Origin: Paralithodes platypus
Lineage: Eukaryota; Arthropoda; Malacostraca; Decapoda; Lithodidae
DNA: 64,000 bases
Assembly: GCA_032716605.1 (NCBI GenBank)
Contig: CM064530.1
Coordinates: 3,810,604 to 3,874,603 of the forward strand
Reading direction: 5' to 3'
In this document: positions 1 through 13,300 of the stretch, piece after piece
How the letters are laid out: every line of letters begins with the position of its first letter
How positions within the stretch are numbered: position 1 is the first letter of the stretch
The notes under the pieces: model-generated
Database searches by the model: none
Told to the model about the DNA's origin: nothing
What the model saw: only the letters and a program-made list of their open reading frames with translations
Made by a program: the position numbers and the translations under genes

Positions 1-54
1 TCCGTTAGTCAGAAACTGTAAGCTGATCTTATCTAGAAACTTGCCTATCAGGAG

Positions 55-55
55 T

Positions 56-99
<44 letters not shown>

Positions 100-139
100 A
101 TAGTAGTAGTAATAGTAGTAGTAACAGTAGTAGTAGTGC
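55..139. repeat. (TAG)n microsatellite
   Basis: About 28 trinucleotide units with a few TAA/CAG variants. It abuts the 5' edge of the retroelement ORF remnant. Confidence 0.95.
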
Positions 140-140
140 T

Positions 141-844
141 TCAAATTGGCTGACAATACTACCAATCAAGGCAAAAGGCTTCAATCTCAACAAACAAGAA
201 TTTAATGATGCTATTGCACTGAGGTAGATTGGCCGATTGAAGGACTGCCCGATCGATGCGTTTGTGGAACCAACAACGATGCAGACCACTCCATGATATG
301 TAAGAAAGGAGGATTCATCAGCATCAGGCACGATGAAGTAATAGATGTAACGGCGAACATGCTCAGGGAGGTGTGTAGAGATGTGGTGCGCGAACCATCA
401 CTCATTCCCTTGGATGGAGAGATCTTGCAGCACAGGATGGCCAACACATCCAATGAAGCACGAGTGGACGTTAGTGCAAGAGGTTTTTGGACAAATGTAC
501 AGCGAGCGTTCCTTGACATAAGAGTATTTGACCCAATGGCCCATAGCTACAGCGAGCTGTCTCTGGATGCTGCACACAAGAGGAACGAACAAGAGAAGGT
601 CAGGGCATATGGGGAAAGGATCTTAAATATCGAACAAGGTAGCTTTACCCCACTAGTCTTCACCACATCTGGAGGGATGGGACCCAGGGCCCAGTGCTTC
701 TATTCAAGGCTTGCAGAGATCATCGCAGAGAAGAAGCAACAGCCCAGGAGCCACGTCGTAGCCTGGATGAGGTGCCGTCTATCTTTCTCATTGCTCAGAT
801 CAGCACTACTATGCCTGCGGGGAACAAGACGGTCTAAACCATAA
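141..844 (+). pseudogene. C-terminal part of a retroelement-type ORF with zinc knuckle and nuclease-like motifs (frameshifted)
   Basis: The first segment (141-224) reads NWLTILPIKAKGFNL and EFNDAIALR, then stops at TAG 225. From 227 the next frame continues as CVCGTNNDADHSMICKKGGF, a C-x-C...H-x-x-x-C zinc pattern. It is followed by RHDEVIDVTANML, FLDIRVFDP, NEQEKVRAYGERI, FTPLVFTTSGGMG and RCRLSFSLLRSALLCLRGTR to a stop at 842-844. I recognise this as a protein family repeated many times in corals, crustaceans and other invertebrates, linked to retroelements. The D-x-R-V and E-K motifs resemble a PD-(D/E)XK nuclease. The exact element class is not resolved. Broken by one frameshift near 222-227. 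Confidence 0.7.
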
Positions 845-1125
845 CCAGCGACGGTGGCAGAAGTGGCAGAGGGTCGCACAGGGAGGCGACTGGATTGAAG
901 TTGCATGGTGTAGAATTGTAATATCTGATGCTTGTAAAATAAAATGTATGAACAATATTAAATAAAAATCAATGTATTGGTAGTAGTAGTAATCCACGAT
1001 GATGAGTCTGAGTGCTTACCCCGGAATAGGAAGTAGCTGAATGACTATCAAGTCGGGCACTTTGATGACTGTTCTGAGCTGGTTTAGGGTCCAAAGAGGG
1101 GATGCACAGGCTGAGTGGTATATAT

Positions 1126-1143
1126 GGTAGTAGTAGTAGTACT

Positions 1144-1194
<51 letters not shown>

Positions 1195-1195
1195 A

Positions 1196-1227
<32 letters not shown>

Positions 1228-1264
1228 CAGTAGTAGTAATAGTAGTACTGTAGTAGTAGTACTA
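1126..1264. repeat. (TAG)n microsatellite
   Basis: Long TAG run with interruptions such as TACTG. It lies at the 3' tail side of a short LINE 3' remnant (1265-1298, CCCTAGGCTGCCTGG). Confidence 0.95.
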
Positions 1265-1306
1265 GTCGTTCCCTAGGCTGCCTGGTCAAACAGCCCCGTA
1301 AGTTAA

Positions 1307-1513
1307 CCCCTTCTGTACCGGAGAAGTTTTTTCAATTTTCGTCTAGCTATATTTAAACAATTTTGAGAAGCTTAAGAAGGATCTGTGGTAGCAAAAAGAG
1401 TTGAGTGATATAGTTCGAAGCCTGTTAATGGCTGGAGGCCCTTTTGAAATTGAATAAAATCGTCTAATACTAGCCATAATAAAGTTTAAAGTACGGCACC
1501 GGTACAGAAGGAG
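1307..1513. mobile_element. TTAA-flanked MITE, family E
   Basis: 207 bp between two TTAA sites (1303-1306, 1514-1517). Ends are CCCCTTCTGTACCGG and, inverted, CCGGTACAGAAGGAG. TTAA duplication and C-rich tips are the piggyBac style. The body contains GATCCTTCTTAA-like and ATAAAATCGTCTAAT motifs that recur more than fifteen times in this window (for example 13650, 14660, 17790, 25763, 35520, 43100, 56285, 61290). Confidence 0.8.
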
Positions 1514-1640
1514 TTAATAGTAAAAATGCCTGATAGATACAAGGAGCCAATGATGCCACCACCGGGAACATTGGTACCGTAACCTACCGGTATGTCCAAA
1601 TGCTTCAAGCGGCATCCAAGTTCGCATACTATACCTACTC

Positions 1641-1925
1641 ACCATACCTACCCTTATGGCAAATATAGATCCATCAACTTCAACTTGTTTTTGTGTTCTG
1701 CGGCATCTCAAGTTAACACGTCATACCTATACTCTTACGGCAGATCTAGAACCGTTAACTTGTTTCTGTGTTCTGCAGCATCCAAAGTCAAGTTAACCCG
1801 CCATACCTACTCTTACGGCAAATCTAGGTCTGTCAACTTGTTTCTGTGTTCTGTGGCATCCAAAGTCAGGTTAACCCGCCATACCTACTCTTACGGAAAA
1901 TCTAGGTCATTAACTTGTTGCTGTG
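1641..1925. repeat. About 75-bp minisatellite next to exon 17b
   Basis: Four imperfect units containing CATACCTACTCTTACGGC and CTTGTTTCTGTGTTCTG. It lies in the intron just downstream (on the gene strand) of exon 17b. Its open frame on the plus strand is a by-product of the repeat. Confidence 0.85.
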
Positions 1926-1968
1926 ATCTGATTAACTGCATTATATCTCTCTGACCACCCCACCTTAC

Positions 1969-2085
1969 CAGGAACATTGTTGAGGTAGCAGCCATCGACC
2001 AGTAGGTGTCCATCTACAGGGTCGGGCATGGGGGGCAGTACTGTAGCGATGGTCATGGACGCTCTCACATACCGCCACGCTGTAC
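1969..2085 (-). CDS. sws: sws exon 17b: divergent second copy of exon 17 (candidate mutually exclusive exon, DGC)
   Basis: Also exactly 117 nt, with acceptor GATCAG and a strong donor CCTG|GTAAGG, and the same phases as 17a. It encodes [20 protein letters not shown] and [16 protein letters not shown]. By eye 24 of 39 residues match 17a, with no stop or frameshift. The catalytic Asp is kept but the following Gly is Cys, and LSGY is IATV. No other coding exon was recognised between 2085 and 10019. Alternatives are a decaying duplicate or a fragment of a second gene copy. The intact frame and splice sites argue for use. Confidence 0.72.
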
Positions 2086-2129
2086 CTGATCACGCTTCAC
2101 TAATTCAGATCGCAGTTTGGAAGAGAGAT

Positions 2130-2193
<64 letters not shown>

Positions 2194-5100
2194 TACACAC
2201 ATACACACACACACATACAAATAGGTAAATACACTGTGGAGGGAGCTGCACCAAGGGGTGGACCGAGGAAGACCTGGGATCGGACTATAAGTGCCGATCT
2301 CAAATTAAAAAACTTGACAAGTGAAGCAGCCCTTAACAGGGTTGCCTGAAATGCCGCCATTAGGACAAGAAACTGAAACTGCACGTATGTGTGGAGCACT
2401 CAGTCTTAAAATTTTATGTTATGTATGTATGTATGTATGTACACACACACACAGATGCAAACTTCCACGCACACACAGACACAGAGCCACATACACAAAC
2501 TTCCACACACACACACACACACACACACACAGATGCAAACTTCCACGCACACACAGAGCCACATACACAAACTTCCACACACAGATGCAAACTTCCACGC
2601 ACACACAGACACAGAGCCACACACACACACACACAGATGCAAACTTCCACGCACACACAGACACAGAGCCACATACACAAACTTCCACGCACACACAGAC
2701 ACAGAGCCACATACACAAACTTCCCCACACACACACACACACACACACACACAAGCAAACAGGTATATGCATGTAGAGGGTTGGAATAGTTTAGAGGGGA
2801 GGTGGTGAGAGCAATAAATATCCATACTGTACTTTTAAAGTAAAATTGGAGACAAGACAACACGAGCCTAGCTTGTGATACATGTCTAAATAATTTAGTA
2901 AGCACTAAAGCCGGTATAACACGAGCGCTTTTTCACTGAACATTTATCGTCAACACTGGTCTGGCAGTTTATGAGGTAAACATTTACAATATTTTGGTTA
3001 CCTAAATTCATCTATACGTGCCGATCTCAAATCCAAAAACTTGACAAATAGAAGCAGCCCTTAACAGGGTTGCCTGGAACGCCGCCATTAGGACAAGAGA
3101 CTGAAACTGCACGTATGTGTGGAGCACTCCGTCTTAAAATTTTATATATGTGTGTGTATCTACCAACAGTCTAGTTTCCGATACCAGTGCAAAATAGTTT
3201 AGAAATGTTGCCAGAATTTTTGTTATCATCGAATAGTGACTATAAAAGCTCTCGTGTGATACCGGTTAATTTTGAAAAGCTAAGGGTAATTTATAGTTAG
3301 CTTTATGTAATGTGTGTTGACAGATTTTTAAGCACTGAGCATAAATACACCTAAAAGCTGTATATCATTTCATGCAATACCCAAAATAAATTAGGCACTT
3401 AGGGGGAAGTCTTGTTTTTTTTGATGGACCAACTTCTCCCTTATGTTTAGCCCCATTACTTCTAAGATTGTACGATGTTCGCCCCATTAGTTTGGCGATT
3501 TTAAGCTCTTACACCCCATTTCTTTGTCAATTTTAAGACCACCTGATGAAGAGAGAAATTGCAAGTTCAGTTTATTGTAGACAATAATGTGGTCCTTTTC
3601 TGATTGATTCCAAATTACGGATGATTTTATATACCTGCACTGTACTGTATTTGCTAAATGCTTTTGAATAACAATGATTGGCCAGTTAAATATTGCAGTA
3701 CTTGAGCAGCCCTAACATAATTTATATCTCACTGAGTTTGCGAATACACCTAGTAAAGCAACAACATACATTAATTGACAAAAATAATACATAACATCAT
3801 TGCACCATATGTTCAGGATACCGTAATATATTTTCTTCGGTAAGAAAAACACAATTAAAAACAAAACAGGTAGCACTACAATGCGTGGAACAATTTTAAA
3901 GGATTCTGCAAACAAAGAAACATAATTAAGCAACAAAAAAGTCACAGTAATCAATAAACAATATCAACATGCAACACACCTTACAAAAGAACAACATGCA
4001 GTTTGCCAAATTTAGAAACATGCAGCTGGGGATATTAGAGTACAGTAGGTCTACAGGTCTCCCTCACTATCCGATGCTCCAATTTACGCTATAATTATAG
4101 GTTTTTAGGGGTTTGTGTTTTTGTTTTGTCTGGTACGAGAACGCATCCCCATTAACCCATTAATATTAGGGTTCGCTAAAAAAAAAATCGATTTAAGATC
4201 GAGGGAGACCTGCACTACTGTATAATGGAAGCCCTTCCAGGATAGAAGCACCACAACTAAAGATCAACTAGCGGTAGTTAGCATGTTACTTGTGCGGTTC
4301 TCTATTTACTCATCAACCCTTCCAAGTTCCGGCTATGCATTTCTTCTTTTCTGTTTTCTGGATTATAGAAGATTTCATACAGATTAGGAAGGGTACAGTA
4401 TATGGAAGTCAGAGTTAATTGAAATAGTCTTTATCCTCATAATTCCCACAGATCCTTCCTAAACCGTATACATTCGTCTAATGATAACCAGAATAAACTG
4501 TCAAAATACATCACAATCTTCCTCCTAAGATGTAATGAGAGAACCAAAACAGATCAAGGGGGGTTCCAATTTATTTGTAAAATGTGACACAGCATAAGTC
4601 TCCTAAATAGTCGCCAAGCTAGATCCTTTCCCCCCACGACATAATATATACAGGTCTCCCTCACTATCCGATGCCCCAATTTACGATATTATTATAGGTT
4701 TTTAGGGGTTTGGATTTTGGCTGGTCCCAGAACGCATCCCCATTTACCCCATTAATTTTAGGGTTCGCTATACGATTATTCTATTTAAGATCGTGTTTTC
4801 AGGAACGTAACCCAATCGTAAATTGAGGGAGACTTGTAACTTAAACAAATAAAAGAGGATTCCTATCTATATATGTGAAGATGTAACGGATAGAGCGCCT
4901 CCTAGATTCAGTTACTGAGCTATTGTAGATCCTTCCCTCCCCCGAGACATAATAGATAACTGAAACAAATCAAAGGTGATTCCTTATTTATATTTGGGAA
5001 TATGTAAAGGATAGAGAGTCTCCTAAATATAGACATAATAGATAAATGAAACAAATCAAAGATGCTATTTACTTAAATATGGAAAGACGTAATGAATAGT

Positions 5101-7732
5101 CAGCCTCCCAGATTCAATCACTAAGAAAAAAGATAACTGTAATTAAAACCCGGATATCAAACAATAAGAGGTAGGGTTATTCAATCCTTATTATGATAAT
5201 AGGCATTCCTTACTTCAAGTTGTTATATTTCTAGTTGTTTCAGTATTACACTTAGATGGGTGAAAAGATGCAAGTCCATGAACGGGGAGGTAGCTGCACC
5301 AAGGGGCAGAACCAGAAAGACGTGGGATCAGACCTTGCGGTCTGATCTTAAAATCAAAGAACCTGGCAAGTGAGGAAGCTCTTAACAGGGTTACATGGAG
5401 CGCCGCCATTAGGATACGAGACCAGAACCGCACTTCATGTAGAGCACTCGGTATATAAATTAATGAATTTATATATGATAAATGCAACCATGAGGGTCAG
5501 GTGGTGTTCATATCGTATTGTGAGTTGAGCATCCCCTGCCTCCCATAGCTTATTCTGGCTGTCTCTACTTTATGAGCTTCAGTCCTTTGTGTGGGGATAA
5601 GGAATGCCGGCCAATGATGTCGGCTCCAGAGTGGACCCATGGATAAATATATTTCCGTGCCCTCCCTAGGGGCTAGGGGTGCAGCTCAAAGGCTGACCCC
5701 CCCCCTGGTTCTGCTCATTGGCAGTGGCCACCAATATATAATCTACATGGTTCCCATAATAGGTTTCTTCAGGGTACTAAATAAGCAAGTAGCCTACTGC
5801 AACTCCTCACTTAAAAGTCTCCTCATTTTATGCTATTTTGTTATTACATCATCATTATCATCGTCTTCAGTCTGAGTTAGTCCACTGCAGGACAAAAGCC
5901 TCTCCCAAACGTTTCCAATCTAACCAGTCAAATATTAGTCTGCTCCATCCCACCCCAGCAAATCACAAGTAAATTGTCTTCATATGCTTTCATATGCCGA
6001 GGTAACTTACTCGATTATCTAGCTTGTACCTGATTACATGGTAGGGTCACTTAAGCCAAAGCACCCATAGTGAACATCAGCTGATGCTTCTCCGACAGCC
6101 AAACCATTGCATCTTGCACTAGGTAGCATGAGTAGCCCTTCTCTCTCTGTCTGTCTGTCTCTCTCTCTTTCTAGTGTTCTATCCCCTAATGGCAGATAAC
6201 GACACAAATATCAAGAAGATCATTTATTAATAAGCTATACCTTACAAGGGCCAGAAATCCCCCACAATATTCCTCCATGCTTGAAACAAAAATACTGGAT
6301 ACTGTTTTTCCAGGCCAAACCAACCACAAGATAATAAAGAAAAGGGATAGAGAGAGATTAAGTTAAGATAGACAGATGTTCAACCCCATTTTAATATTGT
6401 CAGAATTTGATGTTACTAAACTAGAAAATACAAGTAAGTGCATAAGCAATGCTGTTAAGCATTTAGTATACCTGTAGTGCACTGTATTAGCATAAAATTA
6501 ATCTAGCGTTAGGTGGTAATACTCAAAAGGACAATGTGCTAATTTGTACCATACAATAATTATTACTCTACTGGTACTGTACAGCAATGCATATAATACA
6601 AGTACAAGTTCAAAGACCGCTTCATCCACAGAGTGTTTCAGTCCTTTTACTGTACAGTAGTACAGTACAGTAAAGTCTTGCAACAACACTGCCCCATCAT
6701 GTCATCACAGTGGCTGATGTTGGTATAGCACTAACAGTGACTCAGTAACTCGATGAAGTCCCCCTGCATCACTTGCACCTGCAGTATCCGCACCACACCA
6801 GCCTTAACCGTGCTACAACAAGGCAAGAACAAGTAATTACTGTAACTGATACAGAAAGCTGACTGCACCACCAGGCGATGGAGTCGCCATATATGTATAA
6901 AATACATTAATCTGGTGCAAATGTTTCCATACTAAAAATAACAATCAATACAAAAGTAATATTGTTAAGAGTTAAAATGTAAAACTTGCAAACTAATGTA
7001 AAGTTATGGAAGTACAGTACAGTACTTTTAACTTAACCCTTTCACGCATTTATGACGCAGAGGTTGCCAGATTAGCAATAAGAAATAGTTCTCTTATAAT
7101 TACCTCTCCAAAATTAGTTTTCTGCCCACAGCTAACTCAAAGACAATTGCAGAAGTTGAAGTAACTAAACTAAAGGTTTATAAATACCCCTGATGGTAAC
7201 AAAGGTTTTAAAGTATCCCCAATAGGATCAAAATAGCGTCATATGTCAGAGAGGGTTAATATAAGTTGTGTAGTGTTACAGCTTTTATATTACAAACTAA
7301 AATGGGTGCACACAACACTTCTAGAGGAAACCATACCAGATATATACAAAGTTAGTTTAATAATAACAAAATAAGCACTCTTCTGCTTACACTTAGGATT
7401 GTACACTTACCATCAAGATGATATACAGATCTACACATTGACAAAAGAAACACATAAAATGATCACTCACCTGTATTTTGAAGATACAATACATGGACTG
7501 TACATGGCCTTTAAAGATTATATCACAATCAACCGTAAGAAAACTCTGTGGTGCAATTTTGGCCAATGCTGCACGTTAGCGTTAAGCAATAGTCTTCCCT
7601 ACAGTAGTTTCTGAGTGAATCACGAAACAGAAAATTGTGGCAAACTTAAATTTTTCGGTATGAGTAGAAATGTTCAACTGTTACAGTGGTGTGCAGCATA
7701 GGCCAAAATTGCCGCACAGGATATTGTACGGG

Positions 7733-7828
<96 letters not shown>

Positions 7829-10300
7829 GATAGAGAGAGAGAGAGAGATGCAAAGAAGTACGAGGAATAGATATAGATTCACAGACCTCGCAGTGCATTC
7901 CTAGAAGAAAGAGATTAAAGGGAGGAAGGAGGATCTTTCTAATACTATAGGTCAACAATCCTTATATATAATCTATCATTTCTAAGGCCATATGCTGCTC
8001 TTAATACAAAGCCGGTGAAACGCAAGAACTTTCTTTTTCCGGCAATATTTTGGAGCTCTTCTCGTTTGGTAAATACAGAATTGAACTTTTGTTTTATTAT
8101 TTTGGAGTAATTCTCGTCTAGTAAATACAGAATTGAACTTTTTTTGTTAGTCTTAAGCCACTAAACATATTCTAATTTCAGTATAATTCCCGATACCAAT
8201 GAAAAAAGCCCAGAAATATTGCAAGAAAAAACGTGCTCTTGGAATATTGCCGGAAAAAGAGCTAATGTGACGCCGCCTTAACACTAATCACCAAAATCAA
8301 ATAAGTGAAGCTTAAAATGGAGTTGTCTTCTCGCTGAAAGAAAACATTACAAAAGGTTATCAAGTATAACAGAGAGAGTAAAAAGTGAAAAAACTTTATT
8401 GGTTTAAATGCCAGGATCATTAACTCTTAGAAGATCCGACGACGCATTTCTTTTGTATTCTTGCTATTATTAGACAACTTTATACAGCTTAGGAAGAATC
8501 TGTGTGAATTATATGGGTAGACTATCTCAATTTACCCTGTCTTCCATATATCCTTCCTAATCTGAATAAAATTGTCTAATAATACATGTAGGCCTATACT
8601 ACCCAGAAAACATAAAACAAATGCATAATTGGATTTTCAAAGAGTTAAAGTGTATTCAGTCTAAACAAAATCCAAAGCACAAAGCTGAACACAATTCAGC
8701 GTTCAACTATTACAGTGCAACAGAATTAATGGTGTTGAGAAATGTAAAGACTAATTAAAATGTGATTTTAATCTAATATATACTGAACACCATTAATGAA
8801 TAAAATATTAATTAAAATATTGAACAGTAGCTTAATATAAAAAAAAGCAGGCAAAAAAGCTAATATGGCTTAACCATAAAATAGCACTTTATGATAAATA
8901 ATTAACTTAATTAGGAAGTGGGAAGAAAGTTAAAAGTAGTATGCATAGTGTAGTTTGTTGTGTTAATGTTTGTCACTCAAGCGCTTTTTCCCTACACAAC
9001 TTCTGAAACAAACTTTATAAAGAATTCTGCCACCTCTTGTAATCTACCTTCAGTCTAGTTGCTAATACCCTTGCTATAATAGTCTCAAAATGTTACCAAA
9101 ATATAGCTGTGGAACAAAAGCTCATGATAATTGCTGATGTGATATCCCCTTAAGTGTTCTCCTTGCACTACTCCTTCAAGAGCCCAAGGACTGAACCCAG
9201 TCCTTGAATCATGTCTGGTGTTTGTATTCAGAAAACTGGGTCTGGTTGTGGCTGATATCTTCAAGTTGGCAGTTTTCATTTACAGTTCCGTGGAACAGTA
9301 TAGCAGTGGTAAAAGGTGTATTATGTATGCGAAATATGTTCTGTCAGTATAAAATACTGAGTATACAGTATATACAGTTCATACATATTTTTTGGTACAA
9401 CTGGATGTATTCCCATTGGAAGAAGTAGGTGCCACTTGGTGTGATAATTCAATGGCCACTAACTGGTTGGCCGGTATATTTGTGGATCCATCCCCGAGTG
9501 AAACTCGAACCTGCAACAGTTCTGTGGAGATAGTTTGTCAGTCAAGCACCTTATTGATGTTGCTACCCAGCCAAAGTCAGCAATGACAAGGGCACAAATA
9601 TGTGGGCTGTTGTCCAGTGTGGTGTATTGAAATGTATGTAGAGTACAGTACTGCAGTAGATCGTAGCGCAATGTTGTTGTCGTTCCCTAGGCTGTCTGGC
9701 CGAACAGCCCCGAGTCCCTAAGGAAGGTCATGGCCACGATCGGGCTTTCCCACAGGGCTCTCAACGTGTGTACAGTTAGTTATGTAGAGCAGATTAACCA
9801 GACCACTGAGCTCCATACGGAACTCTCATAGGTCTGGCAATACAGTAGATTATGTTGTTGGCGTAAGTGATTGTGTGGAATGCAGTCTTCTATGATGTGC
9901 TTAATGGTATGGGGGTTGTGTTACATCCTGGGCAGGTGTTGTCAGTAGTGTAGTGTAGTGCAGTGTAGAATACTGTAGCTTAATGTAGTTTATTGTAATG
10001 TGGTGTAGTGTGGTGTACCTGGGAGGTTGTTGACGTATCCACCGTCCAGCAGCAGGTGTCCGTCGTGAGGATCGCAGATGGGCGGCATGTAGCCCGACAG
10101 TGACATGGACGCACGCACATACCGCCACGTGCTGCCTGTAACACCGTGTCACCATCACCTTATAGTTCACCTACTGTTGTCCTCTCCTGCTCCGGCACAT
10201 CACACTCATACAATATACTCTATTCAGATCGACTTGGCTGCTTATTCCATCTTTCTCGTACTTGCTCCAATTTAGTAGTCTGGTTAAACTATCTTATTAT

Positions 10301-10347
<47 letters not shown>

Positions 10348-13300
10348 GTTGCTTAGTTATTCAATATAAAAGCTCTTCATTAATCAGCTTCAAGGGCCAC
10401 TCCACACACTACTGCCAATTAATCATGTTAACTCATAATCACAGTTGCTGCCAAGTTAAATTGAATAGAGTATAATACATTATCATAATACCTGTACAGT
10501 AGTGTTATAACTCAACCTGCCATACACAAGTCCAATTAACTCGACTACCAATCTGTATCCATTGTATTTCAAGATACAGGTACAAAATTTGCAGCTCTAC
10601 TGCTAATAGCATAGCTTCCATAGTTTTAGTAAGTTTGTGACTTAAGCGCATTATAGCTTGTGACTTGTCCATATCATTGATGAAACAGATCCAGATATAC
10701 AAGATAGTAAGGGAAATTGACAAGGTGGATGAGACTAATTTCTTAGAGAGGGATAGAGGGGACCGAACAAGGGGACATAGCTATACGCTAAAGCTGCCTC
10801 AGAATGCGTCAGACCTAAAACGCAAAAGATTCCCAAGTAACTAGATCATGGGGTGGAATAGCCTGCCAGCCGAAGTAGTGTCCGCACCTTCGTTGCATAG
10901 TTTCAAAGAACAGTACGACAATCATGTTTTGGGAGGCGGGAATTAACGAGCATGCTCACTCCCACAAATACAACTAGAGTAAGTACAACCACTCAATGTA
11001 CCTCCCTCACTATCTAATGAAGACCCAAGGAACAATGTCCAGATAAATGGGAATAATATGAAACTAAACATATCGTACATACTACATAGTAATTCTGACT
11101 AACCTGAACCTTGCAAATCATAAAGTACTCTACCAGTCTACAAATAAATTACAAACTGTTCTATATGATCTATTTAAAATCCTCACCTTAAAAACTCATA
11201 ACAAACTTAAACAGATTCTACTTTAGGGTCTGCATTTAATATACACCAATGACATCTCACAACAAATTGTTTCTTTTCTCCCCAAATCACCAACAGTTGT
11301 GAACAAGCCCTGCCTGAGTAGCATACCCTATATCTTTATTGCTCGCAGTTAATCTCACATATGTGAGGAGAAAGTTTATGACCCCTTAAGGGTTGGTAGA
11401 GCACATGCCTGTTAGAGTCTCGGGCCAGCTAGTCTGTTGTTGTTGTTGTTGTTCCCTAAGCTGCCTGGCCGAACAGCCCCGAGTCCCCAAGGAAGGCCAT
11501 GGCCACGGTCGGACTTTCGCACAGAGCTCTCAAAGAGTGTAAATTGTGTTGTTGGCGTAAGTGGTTGTGTGAAATGCGGTCTTCTATGATGTGTTTAATG
11601 GTATGGGGTGCTGTGTTACAACCCGGGCAGGTGTCGACGACGGAGTCATCCAGTCTCTTCTGATAGCTCAGAAGAGCCGGATGGTGTCCGCATCTCAGCC
11701 TGGCCAGGTGGACTCTGTCCTCGCGAGGAAGGGAGGATTCTGAAGGATGGATTTCGGGAGGTCGTGCTTGCAGCTGCGTGTTGTCTATGAGTGAGTGGAT
11801 GGAACGGCGAGTGATATGAGTATGGATGTGCTTCCGGAAGTTGGTTTGGGGTGGGCAGGGAGGGAGAGAAGACAGTATTTGTGTGTGATAGCGTGTGCTG
11901 GGTGTTGTTTTGATATTTCTTGGTGTCTGTGGGTGTGTAGCCATGTAGTGTAGTGGGTGGTGTTGATTCGTGGAGGCTGCTGCTAGGAATTGTGTGCCTC
12001 TCATGTCTAGATGATCTTTGACTTTGAGGACTTTGGTTTCTTGATGTAGGTGATTTGTGGGTGTTGTAGCTCTGCATCCTGTGATGATTTTCAGGGCTTT
12101 ATTTTGAATAGTCTGTAAGGTCTTATGATGTGTTTCAGCTAGGTTAGAAGCCTAGGCCGGGCTTGCATATTCCATAACTGATCTTATGTATTGTTTGTAG
12201 ACTGTGGTGGTGGTTTCTTTGTTGTGTCCAAATTTTGTGTGGGCAAGTGATCTGAGGGCGTTAAGTCTGGGTGCCAGCTAGTGTGTAATATGCCAGTGCT
12301 GTTGGTGGATGGCGCAGTTTAGCAATCTATGGCAACTATTCACTGAAGTCCCTGATCATCAGGGCACCCACCCTAGCCCAGCTCTTGAGCAGGGAGTGTA
12401 TCAAGAGTGCTATACTGTACTGTAGTTAGTGAAACAGAATTGCTACAACATGCCCACTCTTGAACAGGGAGTGCATAGTGGAAAAATGGTATCAATTAAT
12501 CAATCAAAATGAATATTTGTTTTTCAGCATACCGTAACCAATTTTCTTTAACAATAATCCATAAATGTCTGGACCTCGACCATATTTAATATTGCGTCAG
12601 GGAGCAAGCCTGTTGTTCTCAAGCTGAACATATTCTATACCGGTATATTCCAGCTTGGTTCAGATGGGCTTCGTAGTACAGGGCTCCCTCAATATTCGCG
12701 GGAGTTAACGTTCCTAAAATTGCCGCAAATAATTGAATCCGCTAATAGTCACTACAGATCCCCCGATTAGCCCCACAAACCCTTCCCAAGCCCACAAATC
12801 AGATTTTTTTGGTGTTAATGCATGTTGCTGTTGTTGTTCCCTAAGCTGCCTGGCCGAACAGCCCCAAGGCCCCGAGCAAGGCTAAGGCCATAACCAAGCG
12901 CCCCCACAGAACCCTTCCTGCCGACCACAATAAAGCCTGGGTGACCCAAGCCACTCCATGGCTGGGAGCTGAGGAGGGTGCGGAAATGCCCAGGACACCA
13001 AAGCCCCACCCAGGGCCCTGTGCCCCTCAGCAATTATGAAGAGAAAGTTGAGGGGCAAAGGAAAAATGTGACGCTTTGGCTTCCAATCTGCCAACTTTTA
13101 GGTTGGCAGATTGGGAGGTCAATCCACGGAAGAGACGCCGTCACTTGAGATCTAGAATATATATAAGTAAAAGGAACAGTCAGAGTAAGCTATGGGTATG
13201 GCAGAGATCGCTCAGTTCTCACTCTGATAGACCAGCCCATCACCAGTGCATGCATGCAGTTAATGCATGTAAAACATATTAATACAATAATAATAATAAA

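Noticed and set aside
1541..1575. Possible third copy of the exon 17 3' edge (AATGTTCCCGG)
   Set aside because: Similarity is limited to about ten bases and does not extend upstream.
2321..2905. Several overlapping open frames of 100-160 codons on both strands
   Set aside because: All are translations of CA/TG repeats (runs of TH, CV), with no codon-use signal.
2085..10019. A second complete lipase gene copy that would own exon 17b
   Set aside because: No other lipase exon was found on either strand in this interval; a tandem exon duplication is simpler, although the sequence left of base 1 is not visible.
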